NCBI GenBank assembly: GCA_038745535.1
Contig: JBCDLI010000034.1
Location: forward strand, 1-26,541
Length of the DNA: 26,541 bases
Origin: JBCDLI01 sp038745535
Lineage (GTDB): Bacteria > Pseudomonadota > Alphaproteobacteria > Rhizobiales > Rhizobiaceae
Direction of reading: 5' to 3'
The notes under the pieces were generated by a model. It was not told the DNA's origin. It saw nothing but the letters and a program-made list of their open reading frames with translations, and did not search any database. This document shows, piece after piece, positions 14,629 through 23,234 of the stretch (within the stretch, counting starts at the first letter, position 1; every line of letters starts with the position of its first letter). The translations under genes were made by a program, and so were the position numbers.

Positions 14629-16700
14629 CCTGCACCATTTAAATCTCTCACGACGTTTCCCGCATTTCTGGGAATGCATGCCAGCAGCCCACCGCTTGTC
14701 TGCGGATCGAACATGAGCGGCGCGTTCTTGTTCCATTCTGGCCAATCGAAGCTTTTGGCATTCTCATCAAACAGGCTAGAACGGACACCAGCTTCTGACA
14801 AATCAATAGCGGGCGCGAGAATGGGCACATTGTCCACTTTAAGCTCCGCAGAAACCCCCGACGATTGGCAGATGTTTCGAAGATGCCCTGCTAACCCGAA
14901 TCCAGTCACGTCGGTCATTGCCGTTGCCTTCGCAGAGCATAAAATCTCCGAAGCGCGCTGCTGCGATTGCATCATTGCTTCGTAGGCGAGCATTGTCGCC
15001 AAACCACGCGCTACGCCCTGCATGGAAGCAGCCATGATCACGCCGGTTCCAAGCGGTTTGGTGAGAATGAGGGTGTCGCCAGGCTGCGCGCCAGAAATTG
15101 AAATCGGCTTCGATTTGGTCTCGCCCATAATGGAAAAGCCGATTGAGAACTCCGCCCCTTGTGACGTGTGACCACCGCTGATCGCTACGCCCGCCTCGGC
15201 TGCAACCGCGCGCGCGGACGTCATGAGTTCGGATAAAAACCGCTCCGCCATAATTGGTGATTGCCGTGGGATTGTGAGCGAGGCGAGAATGATCCTTGGC
15301 TCTGCGCCCATCGCCCAGATGTCTCCAAGCGCGTGGTTAAGCGCGATGCGGGCCATTATCACCGGATCATCTGTGAACGCGCGAATGTGGTCTGTCGTGA
15401 AAACCTGGAAAAGGTCGCCGGTCCGAATGACTGCTGCATCATCGGGCGCTGATGCCAGCATTCCATTGATAACAGCCTGCCCAACCTTCGAACCGCAGCC
15501 TGCACACAGCATCTGTTCGTGTTTAGAAGCCGTATTGGCCGCCGCGAGCTCCTCGCTCCTTGATGATTGAGCCATGGCCTTCGGTGGCTGGTTCAGCTTG
15601 CCCATGAACTTCGCGTCGATGTCGTCTTTCAGCTTCCAAAAGCGAGGCGCGGTCGCGGTAAATCCGCGCTTTTCGGCGAGCGCGTTCTTTTTCCCCAGCG
15701 AGATGAGTTTGAGATAATCAGCCTGTGGTCGATACCGCTTCATCGTAACACCGCCGTTCAGCGCTGCCCTCAGGTTCTCAAACAGAATCGGCGCTTGTCG
15801 CACTGCGTAGACACCTGCCTTTGCGCGCGGGGTGCGGACCATCTCAGCGCAATCTCCGACGGCGAAGATGTCGGCATCTCGCGTTTGCAGGAAGGAATTG
15901 ATCGGAAGAAATCCAGCTTCGTCGGTTAGCCCTGTCGCGGTGAGCCACTGGTATGGCGTTGTGCCCGCTGTCCCGACTACAAAATCCGCTGAAATCAACG
16001 TTCCGCTGTCCAACAGCACACCATTGGCTGTAATTTCCGTCGGCAGCACATTTTCGAGGAGCACTACATCGTGCTCCGCAAGCGCCGTCCGCATTTTTCG
16101 GCGAGGCTTTTCCCCCAATACCGAAAGCGCTTCGCCACGGTCGATGAGCGTGATTTCAAAACGTCTGTTATCGCTATGAAGAGCAAAAGCCATGGCCATA
16201 GCAACTTCGCTGCCAGCCACTCCCGCGCCAATGATTGCGATTTTCGCCGGTGTTCGCCGCGCGCGATATGCCTTCCATCGCGATGCAAATTCACCCAAAG
16301 GTTTTGCGGGAACACCAAACTCTGAAAATCCTTTCAGCGACGGAAGAGTGCTCGTAATGCCGATATCAATAGACGCGATGTCATAAGCAATTGGTGGACG
16401 GTCACTCACCGTGATTGTCTTCGCTATCCGATCAAAGCCTGTCGCCTTGGCGCAAACCAGCCTTGCCCCGGCACGGCGACACAAACGATCCAAATTGATG
16501 TCGAGTTCATCGCGGCTGTAATGCCCTGCGATATAGCCCGGGAGCATGCCGGAATAGGCCGCCGTCGGCCCGGGATTTATCACCGTCACGCGCGCGCCCG
16601 GCAGGGGGTTCATAGCCCACTGATTAAGAACCAGCGCGTGCGTGTGTCCGCCGCCGATAAGCACAAGATCGCGGGTGAGGGTGGTGTGATTTGAAATCAT
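14568..16700 (-). CDS. selD: Fusion of NDH-like FAD oxidoreductase with selenide, water dikinase (SelD)
   Basis: This 710-residue two-part protein makes selenophosphate from selenide and ATP through its SelD half (about 395-710). The SelD part has CAGCGSK with catalytic-type Cys402 and Lys405, then TTDHIRAF, LNHALGDIWAMGA, ISGGHTSQGAE, LTKPLGTG, DVTGFGLAGHL and DPQTSGGLL, all family hallmarks. The N-terminal part (about 1-370) is a pyridine-nucleotide-disulphide oxidoreductase-like FAD protein with LVLIGGGHTHAL, SGMLPGYIAGHY, IAIIGAGVAGSEVA and IFAVGDCA; it shows no CxxC redox pair. Such NDH-SelD fusions are known in bacteria; the oxidoreductase may feed or reduce selenium species. The gene is downstream of the double-SnoaL gene on the same strand (36-base gap) and converges on mnmH. 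Confidence 0.94.
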   Translation of the reverse strand: MISNHTTLTRDLVLIGGGHTHALVLNQWAMNPLPGARVTVINPGPTAAYSGMLPGYIAGHYSRDELDINLDRLCRRAGARLVCAKATGFDRIAKTITVSDRPPIAYDIASIDIGITSTLPSLKGFSEFGVPAKPLGEFASRWKAYRARRTPAKIAIIGAGVAGSEVAMAMAFALHSDNRRFEITLIDRGEALSVLGEKPRRKMRTALAEHDVVLLENVLPTEITANGVLLDSGTLISADFVVGTAGTTPYQWLTATGLTDEAGFLPINSFLQTRDADIFAVGDCAEMVRTPRAKAGVYAVRQAPILFENLRAALNGGVTMKRYRPQADYLKLISLGKKNALAEKRGFTATAPRFWKLKDDIDAKFMGKLNQPPKAMAQSSRSEELAAANTASKHEQMLCAGCGSKVGQAVINGMLASAPDDAAVIRTGDLFQVFTTDHIRAFTDDPVIMARIALNHALGDIWAMGAEPRIILASLTIPRQSPIMAERFLSELMTSARAVAAEAGVAISGGHTSQGAEFSIGFSIMGETKSKPISISGAQPGDTLILTKPLGTGVIMAASMQGVARGLATMLAYEAMMQSQQRASEILCSAKATAMTDVTGFGLAGHLRNICQSSGVSAELKVDNVPILAPAIDLSEAGVRSSLFDENAKSFDWPEWNKNAPLMFDPQTSGGLLACIPRNAGNVVRDLNGAGYEAAAIGEIVVGSGDVIFV

Positions 16701-16736
16701 ACGCCCGCATAGCCGGATCAGCCTCGCGGACCAACG

Positions 16737-17771
16737 TTACTTTTCTGAAAGTGTTGAAAAGCGCTCTAGAACGTCGACACCCTGCTGCTTCCAGAAGTGC
16801 AAGATGTCGATAAATACCCAGTTCTCGATCAGTTTTTCGTCGCGTCGACGGTAAAGATCAGTCACGCGAAATTCGCCGGATTTGTTCGTTCCCGGCATGC
16901 CCATAAAGCCGCCCGTTGGGCGCGCGGTAAAGCTTGGCCAGCCGAAAAAGCCACCATAGAAACCTTCCGCCGTCCGTACCTGATGGCCAACGCGCTTGCG
17001 ATCCGTAAAGCCGTCGCGGAATGGTCCGGCATGTTGCTTAGCGTAGCGTTTAATCGTGTAGGTCGAACCGATACCCGTTGGCCCCCACCATAGCATGTCG
17101 TCGTGCCAATCGAGAGCCAACTCCTCTTCAAGAGGCAGGCCGGATTTCCAGTCGCCGATCATGTTGATCATTGAATTAATGCGCGCGAGTGTCTTGGCGC
17201 TCTCGTCTTCTGACTGCGGTGACGTTAACACTCCATCATTCGTGCTGGGGCCGGGGTGAATAGTGAATGCCCCAGTTTGGTGTGACCATGGGTTATGGCC
17301 CGCCTGCGTCATCAGGTGTGGAATATCCACATGCATCATTACGTCAGTAATTTTGTTCTCTTCAACGCGATACCACGTGCAGTATCGAATGAACGCAATG
17401 CGCGATGTCGGCGGTATCCCGAGCCATGCATTGTCAAACAGGCCAATCAGGTGGCCCATTGACGCGACCCACGTGCTCGCACCCCCATCAATTTCGTTTT
17501 CACCGGCGAAAAATATCGACTCGCGTCGTTGAAGCGATCCAAATGACTCCAACAGCGGCTTCCAAAAACCCGCAGCAACATCCTCGTGCCCGACCAGTTC
17601 ATTGAACGGATGTACACCGCGCCACCGCGCGTTATCGGCCACGTGGCGGCTCAGCACCTGTGCGATTGTCTTTGGCTTCGCTCCCGACAGTGCATCATGG
17701 TGCGCGCGAACAATGCGTTTAGCGTGTTGCAACGGGTTGAATTTAGCTGCGTTTTCGCGGTCGAAATACAT
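16737..17771 (-). CDS. Double SnoaL/NTF2-like protein, unknown function (paralogue of the 22194 gene)
   Basis: This 344-residue protein has two SnoaL-like (NTF2-fold) domains in tandem. Each repeats the SnoaL block: LGIPPTSR then a hydrophobic strand and Y-RVEENKITDV (117-145), and later FMGMPGTNKSGE then LYRRRDEKLIENW. It aligns with the product of the gene at 22194 across the full length (HPFNELVGH/HPFGDLVGH, DIPHLMTQA/DIPELMVQA, WWGPTGIGS/WYGPTGIGS). SnoaL folds serve as cyclases, isomerases, hydrolases or small-molecule binders; no catalytic set can be assigned here. The start at 17771 is preferred because GGAGA sits seven bases upstream; an ATG at 17810 has no ribosome site. The gene is divergent from the ABC operon, so it is probably part of that system although selD follows it. 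Confidence 0.82.
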   Translation of the reverse strand: MYFDRENAAKFNPLQHAKRIVRAHHDALSGAKPKTIAQVLSRHVADNARWRGVHPFNELVGHEDVAAGFWKPLLESFGSLQRRESIFFAGENEIDGGASTWVASMGHLIGLFDNAWLGIPPTSRIAFIRYCTWYRVEENKITDVMMHVDIPHLMTQAGHNPWSHQTGAFTIHPGPSTNDGVLTSPQSEDESAKTLARINSMINMIGDWKSGLPLEEELALDWHDDMLWWGPTGIGSTYTIKRYAKQHAGPFRDGFTDRKRVGHQVRTAEGFYGGFFGWPSFTARPTGGFMGMPGTNKSGEFRVTDLYRRRDEKLIENWVFIDILHFWKQQGVDVLERFSTLSEK

Positions 17772-17820
17772 TTTTAGTTCTCCAAGCTGCCTTCGAACTT
17801 GCCCAAACATTCTTGCCGTG

Positions 17821-17838
17821 TCTAGACTTTGGACTAGA
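17821..17838. promoter_or_regulatory. Inverted repeat in divergent promoter region, possible operator
   Basis: TCTAG and CTAGA form a perfect 5-base inverted repeat around eight bases, within the 105-base gap between the divergent double-SnoaL gene and the ABC ATPase gene. The place is suitable for an operator acting on both directions. No regulator gene for this cluster lies in the window, so the binding protein is unknown. Confidence 0.35.
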
Positions 17839-17876
17839 TGTAAATCGTGGGCTATTTGTACGCAGGAGGGAGCTTC

Positions 17877-18926
17877 TTGGCGGACATCAAAATTAGAAAC
17901 GTTACAAAGCGTTGGGGCAGCTTCGTTGGCGTCGACAACTTCAATCTCGACATTCCTGATCGCGAGTTTTTGGTTTTGCTGGGCCCGTCGGGCTGCGGCA
18001 AGACCACGACCATGCGGATGATTGCCGGATTGGAAGAACCAACCGAAGGTGAAATTCTAATTGGCGATCGCGTCGTCAATGATTTGGAACCTAAAGACCG
18101 CGATGTGGCCATGGTTTTCCAGAGTTACGCGCTCTACCCGAACATGAACGTCTATGAGAATATTCGGTTCCCACTAAAAGTTCGTGGCGTCGATCCAGCA
18201 ATCCATGATGAAAGGGTGAAGCGAGCCTCGGCTATGGTAGAGCTGGACCAGTTCATGCATCGCAAGCCAGCCGAGCTTTCGGGTGGCCAGCGCCAGCGGG
18301 TAGCGCTTGCTCGCGCCATTGTCCGTGAACCAAACGTCTTCTTGATGGACGAGCCGCTTTCTAATCTTGATGCGAAATTGCGAGTGTCGACACGCGCTCA
18401 AATCAAAAACCTCAGTCACGAACTGGCAGTGACGACGATTTACGTGACCCACGACCAAATCGAGGCGATGACCCTCGCTGATCGTGTCGTGGTCATGAAT
18501 AAAGGTGTGGTGCAACAGGTCGGAACGCCGACCGAGATCTATGACAATCCTGCAAATGCGTTTGTTGCGAGTTTCATCGGAAATCCGGCGATGAACCTCA
18601 TTGATGGCGATATCGAAGGCGGCAGCTTCTTGGCGCCGAACACCAAGATTGGCGGCCTAAAAGTGAATAGCGGAAGGGCAACGCTTGGCTTCCGGGCCGA
18701 AGACGCCGTGGTAGGTGATCCGAAGGGTCAGATCAAAGCTCCAATCTATACGCTTGAACTACTTGGCGACGCGACAATGGTGTCCGTCCGCATCGGTGGC
18801 GTTCTCGTAAGCGGCAAAGCCGACAAAACCTTCCGGGCTGAAATCGGTGAAGAAGTATCGATACGCGTGCCGTCAGAACATTGTCATCTGTTTGATGCAG
18901 CCGACGGTTCCCGGCTGGCTGCCTGA
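17877..18926 (+). CDS. ABC transporter ATP-binding protein, MalK/UgpC (CUT1) type
   Basis: This 349-residue ATPase powers the importer encoded downstream. It has Walker A GPSGCGKTTT, Q-loop VFQSYALYPNMNVYEN, signature LSGGQRQRVALARA, Walker B VFLMDEPLSNLDAKLR and H-loop VTHDQIEAMTLADR, then a C-terminal TOBE-type domain (about 235-349) beginning after FIGNPAMNLIDG. This is the CUT1 pattern typical of sugar, glycerol-phosphate or polyol importers. I chose the TTG at 17877 because a strong AGGAGGG (17864-17870) precedes it; the in-frame GTG at 17847 would bury that site in the coding region. The gene is divergent from a double-SnoaL gene and is followed by the binding protein after 68 bases. 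Confidence 0.93.
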   Translation: MADIKIRNVTKRWGSFVGVDNFNLDIPDREFLVLLGPSGCGKTTTMRMIAGLEEPTEGEILIGDRVVNDLEPKDRDVAMVFQSYALYPNMNVYENIRFPLKVRGVDPAIHDERVKRASAMVELDQFMHRKPAELSGGQRQRVALARAIVREPNVFLMDEPLSNLDAKLRVSTRAQIKNLSHELAVTTIYVTHDQIEAMTLADRVVVMNKGVVQQVGTPTEIYDNPANAFVASFIGNPAMNLIDGDIEGGSFLAPNTKIGGLKVNSGRATLGFRAEDAVVGDPKGQIKAPIYTLELLGDATMVSVRIGGVLVSGKADKTFRAEIGEEVSIRVPSEHCHLFDAADGSRLAA

Positions 18927-18939
18927 CACATTGAAATTT

Positions 18940-18976
18940 CCGGCTGTATGCCGGGCTAGGAAGCGCGTCTCGCGCT
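18940..18976 (+). other. Two stem-loops between ABC ATPase and solute-binding protein genes
   Basis: CCGGC-TGTAT-GCCGG (18940-18954) and AGCGCG-TCT-CGCGCT (18962-18976) are perfect short hairpins in the 68-base gap. Neither is followed by a T-run. They may mark an RNA-processing point that separates the binding-protein transcript from the ATPase part. Confidence 0.5.
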
Positions 18977-18994
18977 CAACATTGGGAGTAAATA

Positions 18995-20221
18995 ATGTTG
19001 ATGAAAAAACTTACGCTTGCAGCGGCAGTCACCGCTCTTACCGCGACCTCGGCACTGGCCTGTGACATTGGTGGGCGCGTTTCTATCGTTGGAAATGAAT
19101 TCCCGGCGATCCAGACAGTCGGCGCGGGTGCGAAAGAATGTGTGGGCGGTGAGGTTTCAACAAACCTCACAGCTGACCACCAAAAGATCAATGTTGCTGG
19201 CATGCAAGGCAACCCAGCCGAATACACATCCGCGATCATCGCCAACTCTTCTATCGTTGCGTTGATGAACGAAGACATCATCCGTCCACTGGACGACCTC
19301 GTTGCTGAGCACGGTGCTGATCTTAAGCCGAATCAACTGATCCGTATTGGCGACAACATAATGGCCGTTGCCTTCATGGCGAATGCACAGCATCTCGTTT
19401 ACCGTTCAGATGTGCTCGAACAGATTGGCGTCGAGCCACCAAAAACCTACGAGGAAATGCTCGAAGCGGCGAAGATGATCCGCGAGCAGGGCATCATGGA
19501 AAACCCTATGGGTGGCGCATACGCATCAGGATGGAACCTTGCACAGGAATTTAACAACATGTTCCTTGGCTACGGCGGTCAGCACTTTGCCGCCGGTTCT
19601 GCAGAGCCGACCATCAATTCTGACGCCGGTGTCAAAGCGCTGGAAATGATGAAGTCGCTTTCGGAATATATGAATCCGGATTTCCTAACCCACGATTCCA
19701 ACGCGACCAACGCCGAGTTCCGCGCAGGTAATGTTGCACTCATGAATATGTGGGGCAGCCGCGCCGCGACGCTAACCGATGCCGATGGCGTGCCGCAGGA
19801 CGTTATTGATGGTTTTGCGATTGCTGGTCCGATGACGGTTGGTGGTGGCGAGACGCCGGCGACAACGCTTTGGTGGGACGGATTTACCGTTGCCAAGAAC
19901 ATTTCGGACGAAGAAGCTGAGGCAACCTTTGTTGCGCTCACCCATGCAATTCGTCCCGACATCCTTGATGACGAAGAAATCTCGAAACAGGCTGTTTGGC
20001 TGCTAGATGGCTACGAGCCAACTGAGTCCGCAACGGGCGTATTCGATGCGGCGAATGCGGGATCTATTCCTTATCCAATGCTGCCATATATGGGCCTGAT
20101 GCACACCGCACTGGGCAATGAACTGGCTGACTTCATGCAGGGCAAGGAAAGTGCTGAACAGGCTTTGGCCGATGTGGAAGCAGCTTACCGCGCAGCCGCT
20201 GCTGAAAAAGGCTTCCTTTAA
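18995..20221 (+). CDS. ABC transporter solute-binding protein, family 1 (CUT1 type), unknown substrate
   Basis: This 408-residue periplasmic protein would capture the substrate of the region 3 importer. Residues 1 to about 22 (LMKKLTLAAAVTALTATSALA) form a signal peptide with an ALA cleavage site just before Cys; the residues before the Cys do not fit a lipobox. The mature part has family-1 features such as LVYRSDVLEQIGVEPPKTYEEMLEAA, FRAGNVALMNMWGSRAA and a TTLWWDGFTVAKN segment. GGGAG lies six bases before the ATG. The substrate cannot be read from the sequence; the family takes sugars, polyols, sugar acids and related compounds. Stem-loops flank the gene on both sides, consistent with a separately stabilised message and more binding protein than permease. 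Confidence 0.92.
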   Translation: MLMKKLTLAAAVTALTATSALACDIGGRVSIVGNEFPAIQTVGAGAKECVGGEVSTNLTADHQKINVAGMQGNPAEYTSAIIANSSIVALMNEDIIRPLDDLVAEHGADLKPNQLIRIGDNIMAVAFMANAQHLVYRSDVLEQIGVEPPKTYEEMLEAAKMIREQGIMENPMGGAYASGWNLAQEFNNMFLGYGGQHFAAGSAEPTINSDAGVKALEMMKSLSEYMNPDFLTHDSNATNAEFRAGNVALMNMWGSRAATLTDADGVPQDVIDGFAIAGPMTVGGGETPATTLWWDGFTVAKNISDEEAEATFVALTHAIRPDILDDEEISKQAVWLLDGYEPTESATGVFDAANAGSIPYPMLPYMGLMHTALGNELADFMQGKESAEQALADVEAAYRAAAAEKGFL

Positions 20222-20231
20222 TAAGTAGTGA

Positions 20232-20258
20232 GGCGAGGGCGGACTTGCCGTCCTCTCC
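20232..20258 (+). other. Stem-loop after the solute-binding protein gene
   Basis: GAGGGCGG (20235-20242) pairs with CCGTCCTC (20248-20255) around ACTTG, eight pairs with one G-U, and two more pairs form outside a mismatch. There is no T-run. It is a likely 3' stabiliser or attenuator before the permease genes, like the stem-loop after nrtA. Confidence 0.6.
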
Positions 20259-20276
20259 CAGTTCGGCTGTTAAGCG

Positions 20277-21305
20277 ATGAAAAACCGCACGTTCTTCTGG
20301 TTCTTCCTGCCCACAGCGTTGGCGATGATCGTTTTCATCGCTGCGCCGCTCCTCTCTATAGTGGTACAATCTGTCCACACGCCCCACGAGGCTGTGCTTA
20401 TCGAGACGGAAAATTGCGGACCGTTTGGTTGCACGACCGCGACTGCCATTGATCAAGAGGCGACCGATCAACTGCGAGCAGACAAGCCGCTCGGGCGTTT
20501 TGTGGGCTTGAGTGTCTATTTTGATCGCGGCCATCTGGCGACTGCCGAGGTCGCGGCACTGTGGGACCGCTCAGAAACCCTCGGCGATTTCATCGATGCG
20601 CTGGGCAACCTGCCATTTTATCGCGCGATGGCCTTTACGCTCACCTACACCTTTGTGTGCACACCGCTGCTGATTATCATTGGCTTCTTTGTGGCCGTAG
20701 CGGTGAATACGCTAAGCCAGCGCCTTAAGGGCATGGTGATTTTCTTCTCGTTGTTGCCAATGACCGTGCCGCCGCTTGTCGGGTCACTCGTTTTGTTCTG
20801 GATGATCGACAGTCGCGGTGTGCTGGGCAATTTGATTTCTTGGATGGCCGATGATCCCGACCTTTCACTCAAAGCGTCAACGCCGCTAATGTGGATCGCA
20901 CTCATCATTTACGGCACTTGGAGCTCAGTGCCGTTTGCATTTGTGGTGTTCTATGCCGGTTTGCAAACTGTGCCCAAAGACACGTTGGAAAGCGCACAGA
21001 TCGATGGCGCTTCGCGCCTCCAGCAAATCCGCTACGTAATACTACCCCATTTGGCGCCACTTGTGACGTTCGTTGCCCTCATACAGTTGATGGATAATTT
21101 CCGCGTCTTTGAACCGGTGGTCGGCTTCCAAGCACAGGCGCACGCCACGTCCCTGTCGTGGATTATATTTAATGATTTGGGTGGCGAAACGCGCCAACTT
21201 TCGGCTGCCGCCGCCACATCAGTTCTCACTGTTATAGGTGTCGCGATTTTGCTTTCGCCTGTCCTTGTTCGCACCTGGCGCGAGTATCGGGGGTCAGCAG
21301 CATGA
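20277..21305 (+). CDS. ABC transporter permease (CUT1, MalF/UgpA type)
   Basis: This 342-residue inner-membrane permease is the first of two channel subunits. One N-terminal membrane segment (FFWFFLPTALAMIVFIAAP) is followed by about 80 mostly polar residues, expected in the periplasm, then about five more segments. The EAA coupling loop is seen as LESAQIDGASRLQQIRYVILP. The periplasmic loop carries a close cysteine pair (ENCGPFGCT, about residues 46-51) that could form a disulphide. The ribosome site is weak; translation may depend on the upstream hairpin region. Its last four bases overlap the second permease gene (ATGA), so the two are coupled. Confidence 0.92.
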   Translation: MKNRTFFWFFLPTALAMIVFIAAPLLSIVVQSVHTPHEAVLIETENCGPFGCTTATAIDQEATDQLRADKPLGRFVGLSVYFDRGHLATAEVAALWDRSETLGDFIDALGNLPFYRAMAFTLTYTFVCTPLLIIIGFFVAVAVNTLSQRLKGMVIFFSLLPMTVPPLVGSLVLFWMIDSRGVLGNLISWMADDPDLSLKASTPLMWIALIIYGTWSSVPFAFVVFYAGLQTVPKDTLESAQIDGASRLQQIRYVILPHLAPLVTFVALIQLMDNFRVFEPVVGFQAQAHATSLSWIIFNDLGGETRQLSAAAATSVLTVIGVAILLSPVLVRTWREYRGSAA

Positions 21306-22177
21306 CCCGCGATCGTCGTCCATTGTCGCTGAAAGCGTTTTCGGTCGTTTTTATTATCGCTTGGCTGCTGGCTGCCGCGTTTCCGTTCCTTTGGACCGCG
21401 TGGGGTTCTTTCAAGGTGGAATTGGACTTCTTCTCCATTGCCAATTGGACCAACGCTCTCACTGGCGCTAACACGATTGAGACGCATGGTGCGCCATTCA
21501 CGGATGCGGGCTATGAAGGTGCCTGGATACAAGAAGACTTCTGGCGCAAGGCCCTGAACACATTCATCGTTTGCATTTTCGTCGTCACCACTTCGCTCAC
21601 GATCGGCACTTTGGGCGCTTACGCGCTCAGCCGTTCCGGTGGTAACTATGTCTTTTGGTTGTTAGTGACCGCACTGATTTTCCGCGCCATTCCGCCGATT
21701 ACACTTGTTTCAGGCTATTTACCGCCGTTCTTCCAATACAATCTATGGGGCTTTCTACCCACCGCAATCATCGTGCTTGTGGCGATCAATCAGCCCTTCA
21801 CCCTGTGGATGCTGCACTCGTTTTTCCAAAGCATTCCGAAGGACTTGGACGAAGCGGCTAAAGTGGATGGCTGCACCCAGTTTCAAGCCTTTAGGAATGT
21901 CATCATTCCGGTCATGTGGCCCGGCGTAATCACCACAGGGCTGTTTTCGTTCCTGCTTGCCTACAATGATTTCGCGGTCACATCGATGGTGCTGAACGAA
22001 GCCAACCGCACGATGGTGCCGGAAATCGCAGCGTTTCTGGGCACCACGCAGACCGAAGGCAACGTGATGTTTGCGGTTGCAGCGGTGGTTTCTGCAACGA
22101 TTCCGATTTTCCTCATGGTGATGATCTTCCAGCGCCAGATCGTCAGCGGTCTTACAGCCGGTGCGGTCAAGGGATGA
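21302..22177 (+). CDS. ABC transporter permease (CUT1, MalG/UgpE type)
   Basis: This 291-residue inner-membrane permease is the second channel subunit. The first membrane segment (FSVVFIIAWLLAAAFPFLW) is followed by a periplasmic stretch of about 70 residues and five further segments. The EAA loop is DLDEAAKVDGCTQFQAFRNVIIP, in its normal place before the last membrane segments. Length and order are those of MalG-type proteins. It overlaps the first permease by four bases and is followed within about 16 bases by a double-SnoaL gene, which ties the importer to the downstream enzymes. Confidence 0.92.
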   Translation: MTRDRRPLSLKAFSVVFIIAWLLAAAFPFLWTAWGSFKVELDFFSIANWTNALTGANTIETHGAPFTDAGYEGAWIQEDFWRKALNTFIVCIFVVTTSLTIGTLGAYALSRSGGNYVFWLLVTALIFRAIPPITLVSGYLPPFFQYNLWGFLPTAIIVLVAINQPFTLWMLHSFFQSIPKDLDEAAKVDGCTQFQAFRNVIIPVMWPGVITTGLFSFLLAYNDFAVTSMVLNEANRTMVPEIAAFLGTTQTEGNVMFAVAAVVSATIPIFLMVMIFQRQIVSGLTAGAVKG

Positions 22178-22193
22178 GCCGAGTATATTTGTG

Positions 22194-23234
22194 ATGACGC
22201 CTGCTGCGTTGAAAGACGCTTTTTCCCCGTTTGCCCATGCTGCGGCCACCTTCACCGTGGACGCCGTTGGCGACGAGATACCGCGCCTGTTTGCCGATGA
22301 TGCTCTCATTCGCATGTGCCATCCGTTCGGTGATCTTGTCGGTCACGCTGCGTATTTGGAGACATGCTACCAACCGCTTGTGCAGGCGATGCCGGACCTC
22401 GAGCGGCGTGACATGATCGTCCTCGCTGGACCAACGCCCGAGGGCGCGCAGTGGATTGCCTGCATGGGCAATTACATGGGCACGTTCCAGCAATCGTTTC
22501 TTGGCATTCCGCCCACAGGCCATCTTGCGCACATGCGCTACCACGAGTTTTTCCGTGTTGAACATGGGAAGGTCGTGGAGCTTCAGGCGATCTGGGATAT
22601 CCCTGAGCTGATGGTTCAAGCCAATGCCTGGCCGATGGCACCGCAGTTGGGCGCGCATTTGTGCACTCCAGGGCCAATGTCGTGCGATGGGCTTCACGTC
22701 GAAGGTGATGGCGAGGTCGCCTACGAACACGTCACCGCAATGCTTACCGACATGTGCAAATACCCGGCCGACCCCGATCCTGCAGTCATGCGTTTGGAAA
22801 AATACTGGCATCCCCGCTGCAACTGGTACGGCCCGACGGGGATAGGGTCTGCACGCGGCATTCAGGGCTTCCGAAACTGGCACCAAATTCCGTTTTTGAA
22901 AGCCATGCCAGACCGAAAGCTCGACGCAATGGGGGATTTGAAATCCGATTGGATCGCGCAAGGCGATTATGTTTGCGAGACCGGTTGGCCAAACATGCGA
23001 TTAACGCTGTCCGGTGACGGCTGGATGGGAATACCGCCAGTCAACAAAGAGGTGTTGCTACGCAGTCTTGATTTTTGGCGTCTGGAGGCCGGTCTCATTC
23101 GAGAAAACTGGGTGCTCGTCGATCTCCTTCACCTCTACCATCAACTCGGCGTCGACGTGCTTGGTCGTGTCAGCGATTTTAATAAAGCCCGTGGAAACGT
23201 GGCGACTGCGAAACACTCAATAAAGGCAGCCTGA
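22194..23234 (+). CDS. Double SnoaL/NTF2-like protein, unknown function
   Basis: This 346-residue protein has two tandem SnoaL-like domains. The signature block appears twice: LGIPPTGH (103-110) followed by the FFRVEHGKVVEL strand pair, and MGIPPVNK (278-285) followed by DFWRLEAGLIRENW. It is the clear paralogue of the gene at 16737-17771, and more distantly resembles the next gene. Enzymes of this fold catalyse ring closure, isomerisation or hydration, so a step on the imported compound is plausible; the reaction is unknown. Conserved polar residues shared by the two paralogues include the HPF-x2-LVGH block (43-51) and DIP-x-LM (135-140). The start is uncertain: ATG 22194 is used, but GTG 22161 or 22191 are possible. 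Its stop overlaps the next start by one base. Confidence 0.8.
   Translation: MTPAALKDAFSPFAHAAATFTVDAVGDEIPRLFADDALIRMCHPFGDLVGHAAYLETCYQPLVQAMPDLERRDMIVLAGPTPEGAQWIACMGNYMGTFQQSFLGIPPTGHLAHMRYHEFFRVEHGKVVELQAIWDIPELMVQANAWPMAPQLGAHLCTPGPMSCDGLHVEGDGEVAYEHVTAMLTDMCKYPADPDPAVMRLEKYWHPRCNWYGPTGIGSARGIQGFRNWHQIPFLKAMPDRKLDAMGDLKSDWIAQGDYVCETGWPNMRLTLSGDGWMGIPPVNKEVLLRSLDFWRLEAGLIRENWVLVDLLHLYHQLGVDVLGRVSDFNKARGNVATAKHSIKAA

Noticed and set aside
17830..17858. Sigma-70 promoter TTGGAC-N17-TATTTG before the ABC ATPase gene
   Set aside because: The start site would fall within the ribosome-binding site, leaving almost no leader, and the -10 match is poor.
19049..19066. Lipoprotein signal in the family-1 binding protein (ALAC)
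   Set aside because: The residues before the Cys do not fit a lipobox, which needs Leu, Val or Ile at -3; an ordinary ALA signal peptidase site fits better.
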